A stretch of DNA of 58,284 nt from CAYNSB01 sp964399625. Its GTDB lineage: Bacteria; Planctomycetota; Phycisphaerae; Phycisphaerales; UBA1924. The notes under the pieces were generated by a model. That model ran no database searches, was not told where the DNA came from, and saw only the letters and a program-made list of their open reading frames with translations. Position numbers and translations under genes: made by a program. Location of the stretch: contig CAYNSB010000019.1 in assembly GCA_964399625.1 (NCBI GenBank), positions 1 to 58,284 of the forward strand, written 5' to 3'. Positions 51,048 through 58,284 of this stretch are shown piece by piece (position 1 is the stretch's first letter; each line of letters starts with the position of its first letter).

Positions 51048-51073
51048 CAGAGGTCCAAGCGGCAGCGCAGGGC
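51048..51073. repeat. Second copy of the intergenic CAGAGG-CCAAGCGG repeat
   Basis: It matches 43386-43411 at 23 of 26 positions and likewise lies in an intergenic spacer, just after a stop codon. The accompanying palindrome seen at the first copy is absent here. Confidence 0.55.
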
Positions 51074-51231
51074 CGCCCGGACAGGCGCCACGCCCGCTTC
51101 GGTGCTACACACCCGCACCCGACGCACCCACAGGGCAGCCCCCCGCACTTTCTGCCGGTTCGCCGGGCGTTGGGCTCCCCGACGCCCTCGCGGGTTGGCC
51201 TTTGGGGCCCGTCCCCGCCGATACTCCATCC

Positions 51232-51570
51232 ATGCGACCCGATGTCTCCGCCATCCTCGCCCTCGAGGTCCCGATCATCGTTCGCCTGGGCGAGCGCACG
51301 CTCTCCGTCCGCCAGGTGGTGGACCTGGTCCCCGGATCCATCATCGAGATCCCAAAGAACGCCGACGCCGAGCTCGACCTGCTCGTCAACAACAAGCAGA
51401 TCGCCTGCGGCCACGCCGTGAAGGTCGGCGAGAACTTCGGCCTACGGCTTTCCTACGTCGGCAACGTGCGCGAGCGCATCGAGGCCCTGGGCGCCTCCCC
51501 CGTCGCCTCAGCGCAAGAGGACCAGAACCTCGCCGATCTCGCCGAGCAGATGCTCGCGGGCCAGTCCTGA
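51232..51570 (+). CDS. fliN: FliN/SpoA-domain flagellar switch protein
   Basis: The 112-residue protein is a single SpoA domain: VPIIVRLGERTLSVRQVVDL, VPGSIIEIPKNADAELDLLV and NNKQIACGHAVKVGENFGLR are typical FliN segments. It forms part of the C-ring that CheY-P binds. ATG 51232 is chosen; no Shine-Dalgarno is visible and GATACT ends six bases before the start, suggesting a leaderless message. It is isolated from other flagellar genes, between fabF and a small membrane protein. A FliM is not in view. Confidence 0.85.
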   Translation: MRPDVSAILALEVPIIVRLGERTLSVRQVVDLVPGSIIEIPKNADAELDLLVNNKQIACGHAVKVGENFGLRLSYVGNVRERIEALGASPVASAQEDQNLADLAEQMLAGQS

Positions 51571-51574
51571 CGAA

Positions 51575-51772
51575 TCAGCCGGGATTCGCGCCGGGCGCGA
51601 CGCGGGCCCCGCCGGCCTTGGGCGGCGGCGCGCTCGGATCGCGATTCTCCGGTGCGAACACCTTCGTCGGATCGGGCCCCGAAGAGCCGCTGAAAAACAG
51701 GTTGTACGCGATAAGCCCCGCCGCCGCGATCAACAGCACCACCGCGAGGATCACCTTCACCTGCTTGTTCAC
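51575..51772 (-). CDS. Small single-pass membrane protein
   Basis: The 65-residue protein has one N-terminal membrane segment (VKVILAVVLLIAAAGLIAYN) and a Pro/Ala/Gly-rich tail. GTG start with AGGAGG six bases before it, strong evidence that it is translated. Convergent with fliN, four bases apart. No family recognized. Confidence 0.7.
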   Translation of the reverse strand: MNKQVKVILAVVLLIAAAGLIAYNLFFSGSSGPDPTKVFAPENRDPSAPPPKAGGARVAPGANPG

Positions 51773-51853
51773 GCCGAACCTCCTGTGATCGACCGGGCAC
51801 CCTCGCCCGACCTTACAGGAAGTCTACGCCGTCCATCGTGAGAGCCAACCCGC

Positions 51854-52810
51854 TCAGCGTTGAGCCTCGGGAGCCGGGCGAACCCGCTCCTCCACCCGCA
51901 CGCCAAGCTTCTCCCACCGCTGCGCCGTGTCACGATCGATCGCCACCTCGCCCCCGCCCGCCAGGTGCGCCACGTAACCGGGCTCGCCCGCCGGCCCTCC
52001 CACCGCCTCCGCAAATCCAACGATCAGGTCCCCAAGCGCGTCCCACACCACGCCCAGCGGCGCACCAGCCTTCTGCGCCAGACGACGGTGCGTGAGCGCC
52101 TCGCGACGATGCTCGATCCGCGCCGGCGTCATCGGGGCGTACATCACGTGCGTCTCGGCCAGCGACGCCTCGAACCGATCACGCGCCGCCTCCGCCTGCG
52201 CACGCTTGCCCGCCTCCACCTCCTGCGCCAGCTCGGCCTCACGCACACGCGACAGCGCCCGCTGAACCTCGCCCTCCCGAGCGTGAAGCTCCTCGAGTCT
52301 CCGATCCAGCTCCTGCGCCAGCGATCCCACGCGCGCCTTGCTCGCCTGCAACTCGTCCCGCGTCGCCGACAACTCCCGACGCAGCGCCGCCGCCTCAAGC
52401 GCCCTCTGCTCCAGCTCGTACCGAGCCCGACGCAGCGCCTCGTCCGCATCGCGAGTGCCCGGCGCCTCGGCGGGCTTCTCGCCGGGCGTCGACCCGCCCT
52501 CGCGCCGCACCACCACCCCGGGCTCGCGCGTCATCTCACGCTCGTTCGATCTCGCCGTGGGCTCGGGCACGCGACCGGGCGTCGTCGGAACCACGCTCGG
52601 CGCCGCCACCGGCGCACTTCCCCCGCCTGGCCAAGACCAGCCCCGCGCCAGAAACAAGATCAGCGCCCCCGCCACGATCGGGATCGCCCCCGCGGAAACC
52701 ACCGCGACCATCGGCGCCCGCCGCGACGCAAGCCGATCGATCGGCGGCTCCGCCACGCCGTACAACGCCGAGGCGAGCGATTCCAGCGTGCGCATCGAGT
52801 TTCCGCTCAT
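51854..52810 (-). CDS. Membrane-anchored coiled-coil protein of unknown function
   Basis: The 318-residue protein has an N-terminal cytoplasmic stretch (1-35), one membrane segment (about 36-56), a Pro-rich linker, a long coiled coil (about 115-225, EALRRARYELEQRALEAAAL and following heptads) and a globular C-terminus (PLGVVWDALGDLIVGFAEAV). The Arg/Glu-rich coil is consistent with a periplasmic stalk. No recognized domain and no operon partner other than the small membrane gene 81 bp downstream. Confidence 0.65.
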   Translation of the reverse strand: MSGNSMRTLESLASALYGVAEPPIDRLASRRAPMVAVVSAGAIPIVAGALILFLARGWSWPGGGSAPVAAPSVVPTTPGRVPEPTARSNEREMTREPGVVVRREGGSTPGEKPAEAPGTRDADEALRRARYELEQRALEAAALRRELSATRDELQASKARVGSLAQELDRRLEELHAREGEVQRALSRVREAELAQEVEAGKRAQAEAARDRFEASLAETHVMYAPMTPARIEHRREALTHRRLAQKAGAPLGVVWDALGDLIVGFAEAVGGPAGEPGYVAHLAGGGEVAIDRDTAQRWEKLGVRVEERVRPAPEAQR

Positions 52811-53017
52811 CGCCGCGTCCCTTCCGCCCGCACCGAGCCCCGCCGCACGAACACTATCACGCCAAGCCCCTGAGGCCCGCGCCCATACAACAGCGTGCCA
52901 CGCGGACCCGCCGCGTCAACGTGCCGCGTCGTTCTTCCCATCAGTCCCGCCCGCACGAACGGCACGCATCGCCCCGCCAGCGGCTTCTCATTCGCTCCTC
53001 GTCCGCTAACCTCAGGC

Positions 53018-53668
53018 ATGCACATCGACCCCGCCGCGCTCACCCCGCCCGATCGCTACAAGCTCCTCATCGGGTGCATCGTCCCACGCCCCATCGCCGT
53101 CGTCTCGACCATCTCCCCGAGCGCACAACTCAACCTCGCACCGTTCTCATTCTTCAACGGCGTCGGCTCAAACCCAATGACCGTGCTCTTCTGTCCCGCC
53201 TCCAAGCCCGACGGCTCGGACAAGGACACGCTCCGCAATTGCAAGCCCATCGCCGAGGGCGGCACCGCCGAGTTCGTCGTCAACATCCCCTCCAGCGCCT
53301 TCGCACGCCAGGTCTCCGCGGCCGCCGAGCCCCTTCCCCACGGGCAATCCGAGTTCGACCTCGCAGGACTCACGCCCGAGCCGAGCGTCGTCGTGCGCCC
53401 GCCGCGCGTTCGAGAATTCGGCGTCGCCCTCGAGTGCCGCACGCTCCAGGTCATCCGCACCAACCCCGGAGCGCCCGACAGCGGCAACATCGTGCTGGGG
53501 CAGGTCGTGCACATCACGATCGACGATCGTCTGATCGACGCTCGCCTCCATGTCGATCCGGCCGCACTGGACGCCATCGGGCGAATGGGAGGCTCAACCT
53601 ACGCCCGCACGCGCGACCGCTTCGATGTGCCGCGCGGCCGATCCGCCATGAACCAGCCATCGACCTGA
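53018..53668 (+). CDS. Flavin reductase-like domain protein
   Basis: The 216-residue protein has the FMN-binding split-barrel pattern LLIGCIVPRPIAVVSTISPS, LNLAPFSFFNGVGSNPMTVL, KDTLRNCKPIAEGGTAEFVV and GQVVHITIDD of the flavin reductase-like family (DIM6/NTAB type). It probably reduces or carries FMN; substrate unknown. TAACCT ends five bases before ATG and no Shine-Dalgarno is visible, so it is another probable leaderless gene. Signal peptide absent. Confidence 0.85.
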   Translation: MHIDPAALTPPDRYKLLIGCIVPRPIAVVSTISPSAQLNLAPFSFFNGVGSNPMTVLFCPASKPDGSDKDTLRNCKPIAEGGTAEFVVNIPSSAFARQVSAAAEPLPHGQSEFDLAGLTPEPSVVVRPPRVREFGVALECRTLQVIRTNPGAPDSGNIVLGQVVHITIDDRLIDARLHVDPAALDAIGRMGGSTYARTRDRFDVPRGRSAMNQPST

Positions 53669-53787
53669 CCGCAATCAGACGAGCCATCGAGCCAGCGCGC
53701 GCCAGCGACTCGCGGAGCCCGTCACTCGCCCTGCACCGTCGCAAAATGCTGTTGCGTCGCTCCGAATTACCAACCTCTCAAACGCAA

Positions 53788-53817
53788 CAACCCTCGGGGT
53801 GGTGGACCCGAGGGTTG
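53788..53817 (-). terminator. Hairpin terminator of the second PEP-CTERM-like gene
   Basis: An 11-bp perfect stem (53788-53798 with 53807-53817) has an eight-base loop; on the minus strand it is followed by a short TTGCGTTT tract. Confidence 0.65.
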
Positions 53818-53846
53818 CGACAATTGATTCGGTTTGCAAACCGCGA

Positions 53847-54512
53847 TTAGCGGCGGCGGCGACCAGCGACCAGCCCGCCGAGCCCGAGGAGGGCCAGCGA
53901 AGCGGGTGCGGGGACGATCGCGCCAGACACCTGCGTCACGACCGTGCTGAACGAGTTCGTGAAGAAGTTGCCAGCGTTGCCCAGCTCGAGGTAGATGATC
54001 GAGCCCGTGAGCGCGCCCAGGCCGGCCGTGCTCATCGAGAACGCGCCACCCGAGGGGCCATCGAACGTCGTATCACCGCTGAAATTGTTCAGCGACACGC
54101 TCGACAGGAAGCCGTTGAAGAACACGGCCGAGCCGCCGTTGATGAACGAACCAGAGACCACCGCGGTGATGGTGTCGTTGTTCGCATCCTTCAGCGTCAG
54201 CGTGCCCGAGCCGATCGCGCTGCTGGGGCCGATCGCGCCGACCGACAGGCTGAGCGTGATCGCGCCCGCGCCCGTGCCGACATCGAAGTTGGCCGTGCTG
54301 TTCGAGGGGACAAAGCGACGAACGTTGCCCGACGTGCGGATCGCGCCGCCAGGGCCGTCGTCTTGACCGATCGCGCTCAGCGTGTTCGTGCCGCTGTTGT
54401 ACGTCGCGGACGTGCTGTTGAACGCGAAGTCAAAGACAGTCGTCGGCGCCGCGGACGCTGCCGCAGCCCCAACAACCGTCCCAGCCACCACTGCAAGGAC
54501 TGACTTCTTCAT
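53847..54512 (-). CDS. Secreted PEP-CTERM-like sorted protein
   Basis: The 221-residue protein has a signal peptide (MKKSVLAVVAGTVVGAAAASA), a Ser/Thr/Gly-rich beta domain with low charge, and the tail VPAPASLALLGLGGLVAGRR followed by Arg. The tail has the motif, hydrophobic helix and basic end of PEP-CTERM proteins, with PAPAS in place of PEP. The mature part is not like the 18401 protein, so only the sorting signal is shared. Likely surface-located. Strong promoter about 135 bp upstream. Confidence 0.78.
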   Translation of the reverse strand: MKKSVLAVVAGTVVGAAAASAAPTTVFDFAFNSTSATYNSGTNTLSAIGQDDGPGGAIRTSGNVRRFVPSNSTANFDVGTGAGAITLSLSVGAIGPSSAIGSGTLTLKDANNDTITAVVSGSFINGGSAVFFNGFLSSVSLNNFSGDTTFDGPSGGAFSMSTAGLGALTGSIIYLELGNAGNFFTNSFSTVVTQVSGAIVPAPASLALLGLGGLVAGRRRR

Positions 54513-54646
54513 CTCTCTACTCCCTGTGGCGGGATTGCGGCCCGCCAGAAATCTCGTCCCGGTCTTGCCTTCTCTCTCCGACGCAAATCGCTCCTACGAC
54601 CTGATCGGTGGACTCCGGCCCCTTTCGAGGACGTATCCAAGGGCAG

Positions 54647-54675
54647 ATAGTACCGACCCTCCGGACTCGACACAA
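54647..54675 (-). promoter_or_regulatory. Sigma-70-type promoter for the second PEP-CTERM-like gene
   Basis: On the minus strand TTGTGT (54675-54670), a 17-bp spacer and TACTAT (54652-54647). Initiation near 54640 would give a leader of about 128 bases. The adjoining 54675-54850 region is strikingly A/T-rich with A and T runs, unlike the rest of the window; no gene is seen in 54513-55004. Confidence 0.55.
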
Positions 54676-54891
54676 GCAAAGGATTTCCTTTTTGCAAGGT
54701 CGAGAGCAGAAAAATATTTACGCCATTTGGAGCAGTAAAATCTTGTTTTTATAGGTCTTTGAAGCCACCTTCGACCCTCCAGACCGCCTCGATTCCGCTC
54801 CCAAATCACCACCAGATTGCGGATTAAATCAACCTCAATAACGCCCCGCCACGCTGCAACGCATCCCACCCTCGGGCCGCATCCACCAACG

Positions 54892-54924
54892 AAAAACCCC
54901 GGACGGTGGTGGGTCCGTCCGGGG
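54892..54924 (-). terminator. Rho-independent terminator of nrdJ
   Basis: A 10-bp perfect GC stem (54897-54906 with 54915-54924) and eight-base loop, followed on the minus strand by TTTTT (54896-54892). It lies 80 bp after the nrdJ stop. Confidence 0.85.
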
Positions 54925-55004
54925 CGTCAAGGGGCCGTTCATGAGCGCCAGGGGAGGCGGTCGGCGTCTCACTCGGCCCCATGTGGTGGGGCTTTGTCTC
55001 TAAC

Positions 55005-58000
55005 TCACGAGCAGCCCAGGCTTGCCCCGCAGTTCAGGCACTTGTAGCACGTGCCGCTCCGAACCGTGATCGTGCCGCACACGTCGCACGGCGGGGCATC
55101 GCCCACGCTCTCCATCGCCACCGACAGAGTCGACGCCTCGATCGACACCATCGCCGCATTCCCCGTCGCGACGACCGTCGTCTTGGCGCTCTTGGCCGTC
55201 AACGGCGGAATGCTCATGCGGCTCTTGCCGTCGTCGGCATCCCCCGAAATGCGGGATCGGTCCACGCTCACCGCGTGACGCGAAGGCTCGCTCTCGCCGC
55301 CGTGGTCCGCGCTCACGCCCCGCTTGGGCGCGTTCGCCTCGCGATACCCCGCGACGAACTGCATCCCCATCCAGCGGAAGATGTAGTCCACCAGGCTCTT
55401 CGCGAACGGAATGTCGCTGTTGGTGGTCATGCCCGCCGGCTCGAACCGCTGGTGCGTGAACTTCGTCACCAGGCTCTGCACCGGCACGCCGTACTGCAGC
55501 GCCACGCTCGTCGCCGTGCCAAGGCTGTCCATCAGCCCGCCGATCGTCGAGCCCTCCTTCGCCATCGTGATGAACAGCTCGCCGGGCTGACCGTCGTCGT
55601 ACAGCCCAACCGTCAGATACCCCTCGTGCCCGGCGATGTTGAACTTGTGCGTCAGGCTCCGGCGCGTGTCGGGCAGCCGGCGCCGCATCGGGCGATGCAC
55701 GATCTGCACCACCGGCGCCGGATCGGGCTTCACCTCAACCGTCGCCACAGCCACCCCGGCCACAGACGTCTGCCCCACCACCGTCGAGACGCCGTCCATC
55801 AGGCCGGACCCGGCGTCCAACGTGGCTTCCCCCGACGCATCGTCCTCCGCCGTCTTCTCGCCATCGGACGTGCTCGAGAGCGGCTGGCTCAGCTTGCACC
55901 CGTCGCGGTACAGTGCGTTCGCCTTGAGCCCGAGCTCCCAGCTCAGGCGGTAGCACCGCGCGATCTCCTCAACGCTCGCCTTGTTGGGCAGGTTGATCGT
56001 CTTGGAGATCGCCCCCGAGATGAACGGCTGCGCCGCCGCCATCATCCGGATGTGCCCCTCGGGCGCGATGAACCGCGTCCCGATCTTGCCGCACGTGCTG
56101 GCGCAATCGAACACCGGCAGGTGCTCGGGCTTCAGGTGCGGCGCGCCCTCCACCGTCTGCGTCCCGCAGATCACCCGATTCAGATCGTCGATCTGCTTGG
56201 CGCTCAGCCCCAGCCTGCGGAGCAGGTTGAACGACGGGTCGGCCTTCGCCGCCGCGGGGTCGATCTTCAGCCGCGCGAGCACATCGTCGCCCACGCTCCA
56301 CGCGCCGAACGCGAACCCAAGCTCGAACACGCCGGGCAGCGCCCGCGTGATCCGCGACAGGTCCTCCTTCGTGAACCCCTTGCCCAGCAACCAGGAAGAA
56401 AAAAGCTGGCCCTCCGTGGCCCCCGATGACGCCGGCGTCATGCCGCGCGCCATGGGGACATCCATGTCCAGCTTGCCCAGAAGATACTCGAGAATGTCCT
56501 TGCTCTGAGCGTCGCTGTACCCCAGCGCCCTCAGCGCCGGCGCCACGCTCTCGTTCGCAATCTTGAAGTACCCGCCCCCCGCGAGCTTCTTGAACTTCAC
56601 GAGCGCGAAGTCCGGCTCCACGCCCGTCGTGTCGCAGTCCATCAGCAGGCCGATCGTGCCCGTGGGCGCGATCACCGTCACCTGCGCGTTCCGATACCCG
56701 TGCTTGAGCCCCAGCTCCAGCGCCTCGTCCCACACCTCCGTCGAGCGCTCCAGCAACTCCGCCGAGTTCGCCACCCCGACGCGACCGCTCTTGACGAGCT
56801 TGTGATCGATCGGCACCGGACGCGTCCGCGCCGGCAGACCCTCGTACCGCTCGCTCCCGCGCTCCGCGCCGTGCGCCGCCAGCCGATGGTTGCGGATCAC
56901 CCGCAGCATGCTCGCCTTGTCCGCCTCGTACCCGGGGAACGCCCCCTGCTCCTTGGCCAGCAGCGCGCTCATCCGGTACGAGCGCCCCGTCAGCACCGCC
57001 GACAGCATCGCGCACATCGCACGCGCCTCGTCGCTGTCGTACGCGATCCCCCCCTGCATCAGCATCGCGCCCAGGTTCGCGTACCCAAGACCCAGCGTCC
57101 GGTACCGGTAGCTCAGCTCCGCGATCTCCCGGCTCGGGAACGCCGCCATCAGCACGCTGATCTCCAGCACGATCGTCCACAGGTCGATCGCGTGCTCGTA
57201 CGCCGCGACATCAAACCGGCGCGTGCCCGCGTCGTAGAACTTCAGCACGTTCAGCGACGCGAGGTTGCACGCCGTGTTGTCCAGGAACATGTACTCGCTG
57301 CACGGATTGCTCGCGTTGATCCGACCGGCGCTGGGGCACGTGTGCCACGCGTTGATCGTCGTGTCGTACTGCACGCCAGGGTCCGCGCACCGCCACGCCG
57401 CGAACGACAGATCGTCCCACAGCTTCCGCGCCTTGTAGGTCCGCGCCGTCTTCCCGTTCGTCCGCCACGTCGTCGCCCACTCCTCGTCGCGGTCCACCGC
57501 CTCGAAGAACGCGTCCGGGATCCGCACCGAGTTGTTGCTGTTCTGACCGCTGACCGTGAAGTACGCCTCGCCGTTGAAGTCGTAATCCAGCTCCAGCCCC
57601 AGCGCCTCGGCCTGCCTCTTGACCTCCGGGCTCCCCTTCTTCAGAACCTTCAGCCCCTCCACCATCGCCTGGACCTTGATCTCCTCGCGCACCTTCCAGT
57701 TGATGAACGTCTCGATGTCCGGATGGTCCATGTCCAGGCAGACCATCTTCGCCGCGCGCCGGGTTGTACCGCCGCTCTTGATCGCGCTCGCCGCACGATC
57801 CCCGATCCGCAGCCACGACATCAGCCCGCTGCTCTTGCCGCCGCCCGACAGGCTCTCGCCCTCGGCCCGCAGGCTCGAGAAGTTCGTCCCAGTCCCCGAT
57901 CCATACTTGAACAGGCGCGCCTCGCGCACCCACAGGTCCATGATCCCGCCCTCGCCGACAAGATCATCTTTCACGCTCTGAATAAAGCACGCGTGCGGCT

Positions 58001-58283
58001 GCGGATGGCTGTACGCGTCCGCCGCCAGCTCCGCCTGCCCCGTCTTCGGGTTCACGATCCAGTGCCCCTGCGCCGGCCCGTTGATCCCGTACGCCCAGTG
58101 CAATCCCGTGTTGAACCACTGCGGGCTGTTGGGCGCGCACATCTGGTGCACCATCATGTGGCACAGCTCGTCGTAGAACGCCTGCGCATCGCCCGCCGAA
58201 TCAAAGTACCCGTGCGTCTCGCCCCAGTGCCGCCAGCACCCGGCCAGACGATGGATCACCTGCCTCGCCGACTTCTCGGGGCC
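55005..58283 (-). CDS. nrdJ: Adenosylcobalamin-dependent (class II) ribonucleotide reductase, 5' end cut by window
   Basis: The reading frame is open to the right edge, where it reads GPEKSARQVIHRLAGCW, so the true start lies outside. Visible 1,092 codons. Conserved segments include NSPQWFNTGLHWAYG, the catalytic-cysteine-bearing NPCSEYMFLDNTACNLASLN and later CGTQTVEGAPHLKPEHLPVF. A TSCPD-type domain near residues 890-970 (FNIAGHEGYLTVGLYDDGQP) and a C-terminal zinc-like cysteine cluster (CDVCG, CYKCLNCG, final CS) complete it. It makes deoxyribonucleotides with cobalamin and needs no oxygen. Any cobalamin riboswitch would be beyond the window. Confidence 0.95.
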   Translation of the reverse strand, partial: GPEKSARQVIHRLAGCWRHWGETHGYFDSAGDAQAFYDELCHMMVHQMCAPNSPQWFNTGLHWAYGINGPAQGHWIVNPKTGQAELAADAYSHPQPHACFIQSVKDDLVGEGGIMDLWVREARLFKYGSGTGTNFSSLRAEGESLSGGGKSSGLMSWLRIGDRAASAIKSGGTTRRAAKMVCLDMDHPDIETFINWKVREEIKVQAMVEGLKVLKKGSPEVKRQAEALGLELDYDFNGEAYFTVSGQNSNNSVRIPDAFFEAVDRDEEWATTWRTNGKTARTYKARKLWDDLSFAAWRCADPGVQYDTTINAWHTCPSAGRINASNPCSEYMFLDNTACNLASLNVLKFYDAGTRRFDVAAYEHAIDLWTIVLEISVLMAAFPSREIAELSYRYRTLGLGYANLGAMLMQGGIAYDSDEARAMCAMLSAVLTGRSYRMSALLAKEQGAFPGYEADKASMLRVIRNHRLAAHGAERGSERYEGLPARTRPVPIDHKLVKSGRVGVANSAELLERSTEVWDEALELGLKHGYRNAQVTVIAPTGTIGLLMDCDTTGVEPDFALVKFKKLAGGGYFKIANESVAPALRALGYSDAQSKDILEYLLGKLDMDVPMARGMTPASSGATEGQLFSSWLLGKGFTKEDLSRITRALPGVFELGFAFGAWSVGDDVLARLKIDPAAAKADPSFNLLRRLGLSAKQIDDLNRVICGTQTVEGAPHLKPEHLPVFDCASTCGKIGTRFIAPEGHIRMMAAAQPFISGAISKTINLPNKASVEEIARCYRLSWELGLKANALYRDGCKLSQPLSSTSDGEKTAEDDASGEATLDAGSGLMDGVSTVVGQTSVAGVAVATVEVKPDPAPVVQIVHRPMRRRLPDTRRSLTHKFNIAGHEGYLTVGLYDDGQPGELFITMAKEGSTIGGLMDSLGTATSVALQYGVPVQSLVTKFTHQRFEPAGMTTNSDIPFAKSLVDYIFRWMGMQFVAGYREANAPKRGVSADHGGESEPSRHAVSVDRSRISGDADDGKSRMSIPPLTAKSAKTTVVATGNAAMVSIEASTLSVAMESVGDAPPCDVCGTITVRSGTCYKCLNCGASLGCS

Positions 58284-58284
58284 C

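Noticed and set aside
51195..51224. Sigma-28-type promoter GCCGATAC before fliN
   Set aside because: The -10-like part fits, but no TAAA-like -35 is found at the needed distance; better read as part of a general -10 element.

Overview
The window is very GC-rich, densely coding DNA from a bacterium. Several traits point to the Planctomycetota, class Phycisphaerae (inference from protein traits): paired C-terminal dockerin-like units with the pattern CYANC...DF.CFL, short C-terminal sorting tails of the VPAPAS...RRKR type, H-X9-DG prepilin-like proteins, a cobalamin-dependent ribonucleotide reductase, an atpG gene away from the rest of the ATP synthase operon, and many genes without a Shine-Dalgarno sequence. 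No phage, insertion sequence, integrase or CRISPR array was seen.

Layout. 1-975: 3' end of an error-prone DNA polymerase (dnaE2). 1267-6557: tightly overlapping five-gene membrane-lipid cluster (FAD oxidase, DUF1365, cyclopropane-fatty-acid-synthase-like methyltransferase, DUF1295, second methyltransferase). 6564-19024: carbohydrate locus. Its minus-strand part contains a LacI regulator, an H-X9-DG prepilin-like protein, a dockerin-bearing secreted protein, an ABC sugar importer (binding protein and two permeases) and GH1 and GH16 enzymes. A divergent clan GH-A hydrolase and a secreted PEP-CTERM-like protein follow. Three copies of an 11-bp palindrome, GTAACTGTTAC with at most one mismatch, lie before the LacI gene, the GH-A gene and the PEP-CTERM-like gene and look like the regulator's operators. 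19496-24400: tRNA-Ser(UGA), a two-unit M16 peptidase, an FkbM methyltransferase and an orphan atpG. 24559-32122: chemotaxis operon cheB-cheW-cheR-cheA-cheX-cheY followed by a FapA/DUF342 gene.

32171-43372: a secreted protein with one CX4CH haem-like motif, a large coiled-coil lipoprotein whose 3' quarter has different base composition, a ferredoxin-NADP reductase, a secreted helical-repeat protein, oppA-oppB without the rest of an oligopeptide importer, a yqjD-yqjE-yqjK-like trio, a small unknown protein and an M48 protease. 43451-44134: trpG/pabA. 44226-48269: a same-strand run of Cys-rich secreted protein, aberrant prepilin, dockerin-bearing His-containing secreted protein, outer-membrane barrel and TonB. 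This is the best candidate for an undescribed system, perhaps surface metal or cofactor acquisition. 48272-58284: DUF1444 gene, acpP-fabF, orphan fliN, two membrane proteins of unknown role, a flavin reductase-like protein, a second PEP-CTERM-like protein and most of nrdJ, which runs off the right edge.

How the genes fit together (inference): extracellular GH16 and perhaps the GH-A enzyme cut a beta-glucan-type polysaccharide, the ABC importer takes up oligosaccharides, cytoplasmic GH1 completes hydrolysis and LacI senses the products. Dockerin-like tails suggest surface assembly, but no cohesin partner is in the window. The che operon has no receptor gene here and must use receptors encoded elsewhere. 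Gene-free stretches over 300 bases are 19025-19495, 49064-49379 and 54513-55004; each is described below.
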